A DNA stretch of 27,065 bases from Terramyces sp. JEL0728 (GCA_027603945.1 JADIIU010000157.1:1-27065), one strand, 5' to 3'; counted from the first letter of the stretch, positions 9,688 through 19,108 are shown. Notes: generated by a model from the sequence alone, not told the origin. Program-made: numbers and translations.

Positions 9688-10451
9688 ATGCCAAAGGTAG
9701 CAGTCATCACAGGTTATAGTCACTAATACTAGGAGCCTCATCCGGATTCGGAAAGCAATTATCAGTTCGTCTCGTAGATCGTGGCTACAATGTCGTTATT
9801 TCTGATATGAACGACAAGGCAGGAAAGGAACTCGAGGCTCTCTTGAACAAGAAAAGACCTAATAGCGCTTCTTATCTGCACTGCGATGTCACTAAAAAGC
9901 AAGATCAAGAAGCACTGATCAAACATGCAGTCCAAAAGTATGGCAAGTTGGATGCAATGGTCAACAATGCAGGTATTGGCGAAAACATTGAGTTCAGCCA
10001 AAACACAACAGACAACTGGATTAAAGTCATGGACATTGATCTTACTGCTGTTATCCTTGGAACAAGATTGGCGATTGAGCAATTCAGAAAACAAAAGACT
10101 GGCGGTTCAATTGTTAGTACTGCGTCATTAGCAGGTTTGTACCCAGTCCCCCAACAACCAGTATACGCAGCAGCTAAAGCTGGAGTAGTAAACTTTACAA
10201 AATCGTTTGCAGGGTACAAAAAAGAAAATATTAGGGTAAACTGTGTATGTCCTGGGTATGTAAAGACTGGAATTACATCTGGTAAAGCACAAGAGATTAT
10301 GGGGATTAAGGAATGGATTCCTATTGACAAAGTAATTGACGCGTTTGTGCTTGGAATCGAAGATGAATCACTTGGTGGGGATGTTATTCGTATTACCACT
10401 CAATACGGCGTTGATTTGCCTTTCAACAAAAAGTACAAGTCTAGACTCTAA
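9688..10451 (+). CDS. Short-chain dehydrogenase/reductase (classical SDR)
   Basis: Two exons, 9688-9712 and 9733-10451, with a 20-nt intron that splits the nucleotide-binding glycine motif; 247 residues, typical for classical SDRs. The spliced N-terminus is MPKVAVITGASSGFG (TGxxxGxG). NNAG lies at residues 86-89, and the catalytic triad is S140, Y153, K157 (YAAAK), followed by NIRVNCVCPGYVKTGI, the usual PG motif. The enzyme should use NAD(H) or NADP(H); an acidic Asp in VVISDMND after the second strand is more usual for NAD preference. The substrate is unknown. The start was chosen because the first exon gives the correct beta-strand before the glycine motif. An upstream overlapping frame (9654) could act as a uORF. 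The gene ends in TAATAAA. Confidence 0.92.
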
Positions 10452-10529
10452 TAAAGATGGCAGTCATGATTTTACTCTATCTAAAGTGTGATGTAATACA
10501 GTACGTCATTCACCATATAATTTTCCAAG

Positions 10530-11496
10530 ATGTTTTTGACAACTGGAGAGTATGTCGATGGAACAGCGCTCGATTATATCGATTACACAAACACAGTAGA
10601 TATTTTCGCACTTGTCTTGATCTGCATTTACCTCTTGTGTACAATCACCATGCTCATCCTGATTCTAAATGGATGGACCAGGATACCTAAATCCAAAGTG
10701 TACTCGTTTGTACTGTATATCAATGTGCTGCTGCTGGTATTTTACGTTGTAACACTACTACGGTATTCGTGGTTTAGTAACCCGCTTCTGTGCTGGATGT
10801 ATTCTGTTATTGGTGGCACGGGTGCATGCTCTGTTGTTGTTGGGTAAATGGAACTAATGCAGGCAAATGGAGATTTTGAAATCGTTTACAGCCAAAAGTA
10901 GGTTCCTGACAGTCGACCGCATTGTTATCGCGCAAAAAGGGTATGTTGTGTTCAGTTTGGTGTGTATGTGTGGGTTATACGGGACAGTTGGTTACTTGGG
11001 ATACCAACGTCCAAAGTTTCTCGAATCGGCAAGTGAAAACTGATTTAGTGGTACACTTACGGCTACATCCTCTTCCTTTTTGTTTCTTTGTCCTATGAAA
11101 CGTAAATTGGTTTGATTTGCAGGTTCCATTCGGTGTATGTAAGCAACAGTGTAATTGAACACCTAAAAGAACGGAAACGGGTATTCTATTCAGACACACT
11201 ATCGAATGCAAGAGAAACAAGCGCGTTTAATCATATATACTACTTGGTAATAAGCGACTTTGTATTAGACTGGATTGCGGCTGTATTTTGGGTAATCAGT
11301 TTCTTTTCCGATGATTACAGGACGACTTTTGGGTACGAGTAGTTAATGCAGGATGCTTGGAAGTGCTACTGGGTATACCCATATTCTATTTGTTATTCTG
11401 GTGTTCAAGAAGCTTCGTGAAGCGAATATGAATAAGGGAAAAGAAACAACTGGAAAAGAAACGATTGCGTCTGCAACAACCAAGCAAGAAGATTGA
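10530..11496 (+). CDS. Multi-pass (about 7TM) membrane protein, family 1, copy A
   Basis: Five exons, 10530-10843, 10863-11028, 11049-11101, 11123-11332 and 11352-11496; 295 residues. Introns are 19, 20 (a GC-AG intron), 21 and 19 nt. I do not recognise the family. About seven hydrophobic helices are visible: FALVLICIYLLCTITMLIL, YSFVLYINVLLLVFYVVTLL, LLCWMYSVIGGTGACSVVVG, a fourth around VVFSLVCMCGLYGTVGYLGY, a fifth in YTYGYILFLFVSLSYET, a sixth in LDWIAAVFWVISFF and a seventh in THILFVILVFKKL. The N-terminus has a conserved GxYxDGxxLDYxDYxNxVDI segment before helix 1, and the tail is short, polar and Lys/Thr-rich. The exon structure was solved by aligning copy B codon by codon. A receptor-like or sensory surface role is possible but unproven. 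AATAAA is at 11541. Confidence 0.75.
11029..11048 (+). other. 20-nt GC-AG intron in 7TM family 1 copy A
   Basis: GCAAGTGAAAACTGATTTAG. Only removal of exactly this segment aligns the flanking codons (...LES | WYTYGY) with copy B, where the same position holds a 19-nt GT-AG intron. GCAAGT is the typical donor of GC-AG introns. Confidence 0.7.
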
Positions 11497-11540
11497 CAAA
11501 ACAATATCCGATGATGATGAAGGATAGGCATTTTCAGGTT

Positions 11541-11546
11541 AATAAA
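11541..11546 (+). terminator. Poly(A) signal AATAAA of 7TM family 1 copy A
   Basis: AATAAA 45 nt after the stop of copy A and 50 nt before the ATG of copy B. Confidence 0.5.
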
Positions 11547-11596
11547 AGGATCATCTATTGCAAGATTAAAACGTGTCAAATTGTTGACATCATTTT

Positions 11597-12562
11597 ATGG
11601 GGGTTTTGACTGTTGGGCAGTATTTAGACGGGAGCCCTCTGGATTACCTGGATTACTCCAATGCAGTAGATATTATCGCTCTCGTTGTTACACTCTGTTA
11701 CTTGACTGCCAACATCATCCTAATGATTCAAATCGCTCGGGGATGGTTAGAAATACCACCATCGAAAATTTATACACTAGTTTGGTATATGAATATCTTG
11801 TTGTTTATTTACTACATCGCAATGCTACTGCGGTACTCGTGGTTCAGTTTTCCTTTGCTTTGTTGGATATATTCAGTAATTGGAGCGGTTGGGGTATGCT
11901 CAGTCATTGTAGGGTAAATGGATATAATGTAGACAGATGGAGATACTTCAGGCGTTTACTACAAACAGTGTTTTTTTAAACGTAAAGAGGATCCAGCTAG
12001 CTCAGAAACTGTATGTGGTATTCAATTTGGTTTCGATGGGAGGACTGTATATTTCAGTTGGGTATTTAGGCTACCCAAGACCAGACATTATTGCCATAGT
12101 AATCATTGCTAATCCAGTGGCATTCTTACGGTTACATTTTGTTTCTATTGGTATCGCTGTCTTATGAAACGTAAGATTTGGCTAACAAGGTTCCATGCTA
12201 TTTACGTCAGTAGAAGTGTAATTTATCATCTTACTGAACGAAAGCGAATGAATTTATCCAATTCTGCAAAGAACCAGGATGAAGACACGGCGTTTAAACT
12301 GATTTACTATGTGGTCAATGTGGACATTATTGTCAATTGGATTGGCGTAGTGATTTGGGTAATCAGTTTCTTTTACCAGCCTTTTGCAACTCCATTTGGG
12401 TAATTACAAGCTAACTTTTGTATTATTGGAACTGCGATTGGGTATGGACACGTCATGTTTGTCACCGTTGTGTTCAAATTATTACGTCAAGTCAATATTA
12501 GGAAGCATTATGGCGAATCAACTGAAAAGTCTACCACTGTACATGGCACACCTAAATTATAA
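11597..12562 (+). CDS. Multi-pass (about 7TM) membrane protein, family 1, copy B
   Basis: Tandem paralog of the preceding gene, also 295 residues and also five exons: 11597-11913, 11933-12098, 12118-12170, 12190-12399 and 12421-12562. Exons 2, 3 and 4 have exactly the same lengths as in copy A (166, 53, 210 nt). Shared blocks include LLRYSWFS, PLLCWxYSVIG, QMEIL, GYLGYxRP, SLSYETFH, ERKR and VISFF, and the last exon shares GxxxGYxH. Introns are 19, 19, 19 and 21 nt. The fourth intron (12400-12420) has a GT donor and a CTAAC branch-like motif but ends in TG, not AG. If it were retained, translation would stop immediately after PFG and the seventh helix would be lost. The gene may be functional, a recent pseudogene or affected by a base error. 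Confidence 0.7.
12400..12420 (+). other. 21-nt intron with non-canonical TG acceptor (copy B)
   Basis: The segment starts GTAATTACAAG and continues CTAACTTTTG. Removing it restores the exact reading frame and codon alignment with copy A and gives the same total length (295 residues). No AG is available at a frame-compatible position nearby. Confidence 0.55.
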
Positions 12563-12586
12563 ACCTGGAAGTTGTTTGATTGTCTC

Positions 12587-12592
12587 AATAAA
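12587..12592 (+). terminator. Poly(A) signal AATAAA of 7TM family 1 copy B
   Basis: AATAAA about 25 nt after the copy B stop. The position fits a gene that still has a normal 3' end despite the odd last intron. Confidence 0.5.
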
Positions 12593-12747
12593 CTCTTGCG
12601 ATTATCCCCGCTAATGGGATTGCAAAGTTCAAGACCACTTAACGGATTGCAGATTAATTACTTTGAGCCCTGCGGTTAATGAGCATTCTAAAGAACGAAG
12701 CCTGCTTTCCAATTGCTTTTTCACAACAGAGCCTACGATAACTGGCG

Positions 12748-12755
12748 TATAAAAG
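12748..12755 (+). promoter_or_regulatory. TATA box of the histidine phosphatase gene
   Basis: TATAAAAG, 30 nt before the ATG at 12778. Transcription starting about 30 nt downstream would begin practically at the start codon. Confidence 0.6.
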
Positions 12756-12777
12756 ATTAGATTAATCTGATATTAAT

Positions 12778-14210
12778 ATGATTCTTGTATTTTGTTTTGT
12801 ATTGTTTGCCAAATGTATTGAGCTTGGATCTACCACTCCGTACCAAGCATCAAACTACCAACCGCTACCAGATAAAACGTTGCTTCAGGTACACTTGTTC
12901 ACTAGACACGGCGCTAGATTCCCGACTTCAAAAGCATTTCAAGCTCACTTGGATATAGTTGAGCTAGTTCAAAAAAGCAGTTTATTCCAAAATGAAAAAC
13001 TTGATTTGAATTATGGAAATTCATCCAATGCCGGATTGCTACATCCAACAGGCAAAGAATCAGTATTTGAATACGGCCAGAGATTTCAAGCGCGGTACAA
13101 AATTGGTGTATTGGCAAACCAGAGCAAATTCTTCATGTCTAGTAGCAACGACAAAAGAGTACTGCAAACAGCTTCAAACTTTTTCATTGGCATGACAGGC
13201 ACGGATCTTCCAAATGGGGTGGTAAAGAATAGGACTTTGGATGCAGATAATGACATGAACAAATCTTGCTTTTTGTTTGTAAATACACCGAAAAACAAGC
13301 AAGAATCAAACCTATTCGAGAAACCAATCAAGAAAGAGCTGACTCTTAGGGTGAATAACGAACTGCAAATGGACTTGAATGACACGCAAGTCGGTACTCT
13401 ACAAGATGCCTGTGCTTTTCAATTGGCTTTTGGTTCTACTTTGAATCAATCGATATGCAAACCATTCAATCAACAGGATTTTGTAGACTTTTCACTGGAT
13501 GACAATTTATCTAAATTCTATACTTTGTCATATGGATTACCACCACCATTGAATTCACAGTTGGGTTGTTCACCATTGACTGGTTTGGTAACCAACATCA
13601 AGGATCAGGAATTGAAAGCAACTTTTCACTTTGGTCACGCAGAAACCATTATCCCAATGATTACTAGTTTGGGGCTGTTTAAAGATTCAAAACCATTACA
13701 AGCCAACGATTCTCTCGCAGAAAAGCAATTTCAAGCAGCTAAAATAGCACCGTTTCAATCCAATTTGGTATTTGAAGTTTATGCTGGTTCAACTACAGCC
13801 AATCCTGACATTCGTTTACTACTGAATGAGCAACCGATTGATTTACCATGCTCAACTAACGGGTTGGTTTCATTACAAGCCTTTGAATTGCACTACAAGG
13901 ATATAATCGGGTGTAAATTTGATTCCATTTGTCAGAATCCCTACACTTCAATCGGAGGATCGAATGGTAATGAAGGGAATGTTTTCAACAAAAATGCCCC
14001 ATCTCTAACGACTGATATTTCAAATACTCCAACTCTATCGGCAGACATTCCTGCCTATACCGTTTCAAATATGCAAATATTCCAACACCAGCTATTCCGA
14101 CACCAGTTATTCCGACTGCTGCCCCGTCTATCGCTGCTTCAGCTGTTATATCCTCTGCTAAAAGCACGTTTGATATTCTCCTTTTGTTTATTCCACTCCT
14201 ATTTCAATAA
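12778..14210 (+). pseudogene. MINPP1: MINPP1-like secreted histidine phosphatase, with an apparent frameshift before a GPI-like tail
   Basis: Signal peptide (about residues 1-17), then histidine phosphatase branch 2 motifs: FTRHGARFPT with the nucleophile His44, and FHFGHAET with the proton-donor region around His287. The blocks LGLFKDSKPL, RLLLNEQPI and HYKDIIGCKF match multiple inositol polyphosphate phosphatases (phytate and InsP hydrolysis, secreted or surface). Many NxS/T sequons are present. The frame carrying the motifs runs open to a stop at 14260-14262, but after about 14065-14080 it becomes Leu/Arg/Phe-rich. The +2 phase there reads Pro/Thr repeats (IPTPAIPTPVIPTAAPS) and then a hydrophobic end (FDILLLFIPLLFQ) whose stop at 14208-14210 lies inside AATAAA. 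That looks like a stalk plus GPI signal. I find no standard-size intron bridging the phases. The catalytic part is intact, so 'pseudogene' refers only to this break, which could be a base error. Confidence 0.6.
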
Positions 14211-14617
14211 ATTCATCAGTAATCAAATTAGACTTTCGGAAAATTATTTTCACATAATCTGATTGGCTCAACCAGAATATAAATACGAAAAAACTAAAAG
14301 AATTCTTTGAACAATTAACACAGGACCTTTAGTTGTAACTCAATTTTCAATTTTTGAACTTACCGTTCCCGGTCTCTAAGATTGACATGGTCGTTAAAAC
14401 GCATGATGTATCGCTAAATGGTGCATTGTGTACCTATCGCACCAGACAACTCTAAAACTTGGTGCTGGAATTTGTCTTGTTTCAGTAGCCTGTCGCTGCA
14501 TTACTGAGGATTGATAATTATATCTGCTGAGAGAGTATTTGCATTATCATCTCCAGTTGGATGCATCCGAATGAGTTTCTGCATTGAAAAGTTGATTTTA
14601 AGATTTGCAATCTAAAA
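14211..14617. other. Intergenic, between phosphatase and Ku80
   Basis: About 400 nt. It has a TATAAATA at 14278 with no ATG at the spacing typical here (the first ATG that follows is at 14387 and opens only 22 codons), and a short GGTGC...GCACC hairpin near 14422-14445. I see no supported gene; a non-coding RNA cannot be excluded. Confidence 0.35.
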
Positions 14618-16478
14618 ATGTCCAAGGAAGCGACAGTGTTTATAATTGATATCGGCCCATCAATGCCAAAGAGAGACCAGGCAATCCAAATAATCTCCAA
14701 ACTGCTGACGAATAAAATGCAATCCAACCGAAAAGGAGATCAAGTTGGTATTATCCTGGTTGGTACTGAAACATGCAACAGAGTCAATGAAGATGGTTCC
14801 TGTAATTAATATAGATGAAGGATATGAGAATGTGTTTGAAGTGAATTTCAACCTGCAAGATCCAGTAATCCTCTCGCCAGCAAATATAAAAATGATTAAA
14901 CTAATTGAACAACAAAAACCAACTAAAGATGGAGACATCATGGATGTAAGTTTCTTTAACAAAGGCTCTTATTGTTGCTGTGCAAATGATTGCTAAACAC
15001 ACGGTTTCTGAAAAGACTGGCAAACCATTGAAATATGATAAAAAGATATATATTTTTACCAATGGAGAGGCTCATGTTGATCAAGATGGATCTGAATTGG
15101 TCACTGGCAAGCTGGATGAGCAGCAAATTAAACTCTCTCTCTGTGGTTTTGATTTCCATGATACCGATACACAAAAGTTCCTGCAATCGTTGACAAACAG
15201 AAACGACGAATCATTAGGTACACTAGCTCTTATCGTAGGTGTCTATTTTGAATCGCAAGATGCACTGGATTTGATTAACCAACAAACTACAAGGCAAGTC
15301 AAGCCAACTACAACTTTTAGAGGAAGCCTAGTGCTTGGAGATCCAGAGAATATAACTACATCACTAAGGATTCCCATTTGGGTTTACAACAAGACAAGCG
15401 TACTGGCAGTACCAACTGCAAAGAAACAATCGAAACCAGGGCTGGAATTGGGTGATGGGAGAATTGAAACTATAATATCTTTAAAGTCGATAAAGGGCGA
15501 AAAAGATGAAGAAATGGAAAGGGTTAAATCGTTTAGGTATGGTAAACATTTGGTGCCATTTACAGAGCAAGATGAGCAAAATGCACAATTAGAAACATTC
15601 AAATCATTGTCTGTAATTACATTTGTGCCAAAGACAAAGATCAAGAGAGAGCATTATATGGGAAATGTATTGGCGGTAATTAAGGATCCTACCAGTGCAA
15701 ACGTTCAATTGGATTCAATAGTTGAAGCGTGTAAATTAAACAATACTGTGGGAATAGCGCGATATGTTCGGACTGACAGATCAGGAGTAAAGGTATGCGC
15801 ATTGATTCCAAACAAAAAAGGATACTTCTACATGATCCAACTACCGTACCAAAATGATATCTACCACTTTAATTTCAGTACACTACCGCCGCCAAAGCAA
15901 GATTCAACAATCCAAGAATTGATTGACAATTTCATTGACTCTAACGGACAAGAACTAATGCCAAAAGAAGTCTATAACCCAGTATACCAACGAATGATTG
16001 ATTCTATAATCAATAGAGCAATGGGAAAGCCAATACCAACACTTTCACCATTCTTTTTACAGTTGTTGGATGATGAATTACTAAAACCGCACTTTGAAAT
16101 CACTAAAATACTTGAAAAACCAAAAGGTAGGATCAAGAGCAAGACTGCTGTTGTGCAAGTCGAGCTGGATGATTTGGATGCATTGTGGTCTGATGATGAA
16201 GTTACCGAGCAGGTTGCAGAGTTGAGCGTTGCCAAGGATATCAGGAGTGATTGGCAGAGTATAAAGAGTAGCGACTTGAATCAACCTAAACACACGAGTC
16301 TGGATATCAAAAAAGAGCCAGTTGTAAAAGCTGAAAACGAGGACGACGATTTTGTATTATTGCAAGCGCAAAAAGTATTGGGAAATCAAAAGGAAGATTT
16401 TGTGATGGTAGACAAGGTATTTAATATTAGGTAAAGGAAGAACCCGCAAGTGATTTGTTGGATGATTTGTTTTTCTAA
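14618..16478 (+). CDS. KU80: Ku80 (XRCC5) subunit of the Ku DNA-end-binding heterodimer
   Basis: Four exons, 14618-14795, 14815-14945, 14965-16416 and 16437-16478, with introns of 19, 19 and 20 nt; 600 residues. The N-terminus SKEATVFIIDIGPSM opens a von Willebrand A-like domain typical of Ku80, with KKIYIFTNGEA later in the same fold. The central region contains FRYGKHLVPFTEQDE and VGIARYVRTDRSGVKVCALI, typical of the Ku beta-barrel core. The last exon encodes EEPASDLLDDLFF, resembling the extreme C-terminal acidic/hydrophobic motif with which animal Ku80 recruits DNA-PKcs, although the large C-terminal domain is absent. Ku binds broken DNA ends in the nucleus and starts non-homologous end joining. 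The last intron has two in-frame acceptor options (14 or 20 nt). No AATAAA is seen close to the stop. Confidence 0.88.
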
Positions 16479-16851
16479 TATACATTTTTTCGTCCTATGT
16501 AGTTAGCTTCAATACGCGATTGCACTCAAACGTCCATTCAATCAACCAAATCTATGCAATGGGCTTTCACTGCCTCGCAAATTCTTGTGTCCCGATGGAG
16601 CAACCAAAGGGAGGCGGACTATCTTGGGAACTGAAATTTGGATCGAGACAAAAGTACAACAAACCACTCAAAAGCAAACCAAAAGCCGAATCCAGCAAAC
16701 CAATTCTTTTAAAACACCACACACTTGTTTATCTCCAATCCTTTCGTAGCTTTAATAAAAAGAAAATTTGGTCGTTCGCTGAAACAGCAGAAATAAATTC
16801 ACCGAAATGCGGGGCATATAAATCAATTCAATCCCCAGAAAATTCTTACTC
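16479..16851. other. Intergenic, promoter region of 7TM family 2 copy C
   Basis: 373 nt. A 102-codon plus-strand frame (16559-16867) runs through it and over the next start codon; it is Lys/Ser-rich without recognisable motifs and overlaps a TATA box, so I treat it as probably non-coding, with low certainty. Confidence 0.35.
16817..16822 (+). promoter_or_regulatory. TATA box of 7TM family 2 copy C
   Basis: TATAAA 35 nt before the ATG at 16852. Confidence 0.6.
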
Positions 16852-17972
16852 ATGCGACCATTCGTAGCTTACACAGTTCCAGCATGTCTATTCGTAGGAT
16901 TCGCAATCCACGACTTGTTCTCCTCGTTTATTCTCCTCCTTATGAAATACAAAACAGCAGGTAATACAATCTTGTGGAAAATCGCATTTGCCACTTGCAT
17001 GTTACTGTTTGTTTTCGTTGTGTTCCAAATAATGGTGCTGGATTTCTTTGCCAGTCCTTATAACGTTACCAACCAGTACATTGGGTTTATCATTGGGATG
17101 AATTACTTGCTGGCTTGGCTGGTTACTGTTGGTGTTAGTTTTATGCTTGTTGTCCGGATCAAGTTGTTTTACGGCAAGACATCCATGCTGTTCAAATTGA
17201 TGACTATTTATGGTGGTGTTGTAGTAGTGCTGAAAGCTGTTGGTGAAAGCATTGGGCTTTATGTTTGTTACCGTGTAGCTATTGGCAAATACGTTATTCC
17301 AAACTATGATCCGCTGTATCCAGTACTTTGTATTAATTGTAGACGGTTGCGTTAGCATTGGCGTTTGGTCTAACTTTTGAAGCAGTGTTTTCTGCAATTG
17401 GTACTTTTTCGTTCTTGTATTTCTTGACTGGATTCCAGGGATTCAAGAGGGATATCATTAGAGATAGAAAGTTCCAAAAGGAAGGTGCTAGATTAGTTGT
17501 CATCTTTGTGTTGAATGTCATCGTAGCTACATTGGGTATCTGGCTAGCTATTGATGATAACTGGATTGACCATTCGGCTTATTTCGTTCCATCGTGTATC
17601 TATTCTCTTGAACTGTATGTGTTCTTGGATTTATCATACAACAATGCCAAGGATATGCTTATTTCTTCAAAAGACAAAGGATCTAGTCAAACTAATAGCA
17701 AGCCCGGCATAGAAAGCAGACAGAAATCCACTACAGTGTCAGTGCAAGGAAAGGAACCAGTACCACAGTATGAAAAACAGTTCAGATCGATGAATACCAC
17801 TCAATATGCACCAAAGCAGTATACACCATATCCAGAGGATTCTTACACTAGCCAAGCAAATTCTAATGACGGCTACCAAACCAATCTGATGACTTCAATG
17901 CCGCCTAAAGTGCAACAAAGACAAAGAAACCAGAACGACTACGAGTCAACCAAAGTAGTAAACTACTTTTGA
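16852..17972 (+). CDS. 7TM membrane protein, family 2, copy C
   Basis: Two exons, 16852-17322 and 17343-17972, with a 20-nt intron; 366 residues. The family is not recognised. Seven hydrophobic helices are evident: about CLFVGFAIHDLFSSFILLL, IAFATCMLLFVFVVFQIMVL, FIIGMNYLLAWLVTVGVSFM, a fourth in YGGVVVVLKAVGESIGLYV, a fifth in LALAFGLTFEAVFSAIGTF, a sixth in LVVIFVLNVIVATLGIWLA and a seventh in PSCIYSLELYVFLDL. They are followed by LSYNNAK and a 100-residue Ser/Gln/Tyr/Pro-rich hydrophilic tail ending in NYF. Very short N-terminus, 7TM core and long Ser/Thr-rich tail resemble a receptor layout, but there is no sequence link to a known receptor class that I can name. The intron sits between DPLYP and the fifth helix and is absent from copy D. 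Confidence 0.78.
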
Positions 17973-18028
17973 AACTAATAGATAATATTACCTTGGTTTT
18001 TTCATGTTTCACTTTGGTATGCGGTAAA

Positions 18029-18036
18029 TATAAAAA
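18029..18036 (+). promoter_or_regulatory. TATA box of 7TM family 2 copy D
   Basis: TATAAAAA, 36 nt before the ATG at 18065, matching the 35-nt spacing of copy C. Confidence 0.6.
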
Positions 18037-18064
18037 TAACACCGCAAAAAGGTTTCATAAAAAA

Positions 18065-19108
18065 ATGCGAGACTACAACGCATACATTATTCCATCTTGT
18101 GTATTCGTAGGATTCGCCATCCATGACTTGTTTATCGCTATTTTGCTACTGGGTTCCAAAGCACGAAAAGCTAGCGATACCATTCTGTGGAAGCTGGCCC
18201 TACTTACCTGGCTGCTGATTCTAGTATTTGTTTTCTTTCAAGTAGTCGTATTGGATTTCTATGCGTCGCCTTACTATGTCTCTCTTTCGTTTCTTGCGTT
18301 CATTGTTGGTGCAAACTACTTGGCGCACTTTCTGGCGACTATTGGGATTACACTGATGATGGTGGTGCGGGTTCGGTTATTCTATGGTGCGAAATCAGCT
18401 TTTTATAGGTTGATGGCTGTATTTGGTGTGCTGGTTGTGCTGTTTAAAGGCGCTGCCTGCACCATTGGCACTCTAGTGTGCTTGCATGTATCCAATGGCG
18501 ACTATGCACATTTTACTTACGATCCGCTGTACACAAAAATTGCGCTGTCATTTGCAGTGGCACTTCCAATCGAAGGAGTATTCGCGGTATCAGGCACACT
18601 CTCATTCCTGTATTTCTTGACGGATTTCAAAGGATTCAACAATATCGCAATACAAAAAGACAAGAAATTCCAAAGCGAAGGTCTTCGACTACTAGTGATT
18701 TTCGCACTAAATATCGCTGTGGCTATTCTGGCAATCTGCGTAGCAATTGAAGACATGTACATTGACCACGTTTCTTTCTTTATCCCATCATGTATTTACG
18801 CACTAGAATTCCACGCGTTCTTGGATTTGTCGTACAATAATGCCAAAGTCATGCTTGCTACTACTAGGTCATCGGAAAAGAAGGATAAATCGACCAACAT
18901 CATCAATAGGAATACAAACAACTCGCGCGTTGACCAGTCTAATGAATCTGTGGATGAACCCAACTACTTTCAAGCTTCCGGGTACAATGCTTCCTACGGC
19001 GAATTCAAGTCTAGACACATACCTGCCGATCACAAGCCGCAGTTTTATCAGGCGTCTATCAATTCCATGCCTCCAAAGAGTCCAAATCCGACGGTGGAGT
19101 ATTTCTAG
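18065..19108 (+). CDS. 7TM membrane protein, family 2, copy D
   Basis: Intronless tandem paralog of copy C; 347 residues. I start it at ATG 18065 (MRDYNAYIIPSCVFVG) because this aligns with the copy C start (MRPFVAYTVPACLFVG) and places the TATA box 36 nt upstream; the longer open frame upstream lacks an aligned ATG. Conserved blocks are FVGFAIHDLF, NTILWK/DTILWK, VVLDFYASPY, YDPLY, SGTLSFLYFLTDFKGF, FIPSCIYALE and FLDLSYNNAK. The C-terminal tail (about 85 residues, Asn/Ser-rich) differs in sequence from copy C, except that both end with SMPPK ... V(N/E)YF. AATAAA is at 19155. Function unknown; probably a surface or endomembrane protein. Confidence 0.82.
   Translation: MRDYNAYIIPSCVFVGFAIHDLFIAILLLGSKARKASDTILWKLALLTWLLILVFVFFQVVVLDFYASPYYVSLSFLAFIVGANYLAHFLATIGITLMMVVRVRLFYGAKSAFYRLMAVFGVLVVLFKGAACTIGTLVCLHVSNGDYAHFTYDPLYTKIALSFAVALPIEGVFAVSGTLSFLYFLTDFKGFNNIAIQKDKKFQSEGLRLLVIFALNIAVAILAICVAIEDMYIDHVSFFIPSCIYALEFHAFLDLSYNNAKVMLATTRSSEKKDKSTNIINRNTNNSRVDQSNESVDEPNYFQASGYNASYGEFKSRHIPADHKPQFYQASINSMPPKSPNPTVEYF

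Noticed and set aside
14211..14262. C-terminus of the phosphatase in the catalytic frame (ending at 14262)
   Set aside because: Its composition is atypical and the alternative phase has a stalk, a hydrophobic tail and the stop-in-AATAAA signature.
14387..14520. Possible small RNA with ATGATGT and CTGA boxes or a GGTGC/GCACC hairpin
   Set aside because: Box spacing and terminal stem do not fit a C/D snoRNA, and no Pol III terminator or known RNA family pattern is visible.
16559..16867. 102-codon plus-strand ORF
   Set aside because: It overlaps the TATA box and start codon of 7TM copy C, has no motif and no 3' signal; kept only as a remark in the intergenic entry.
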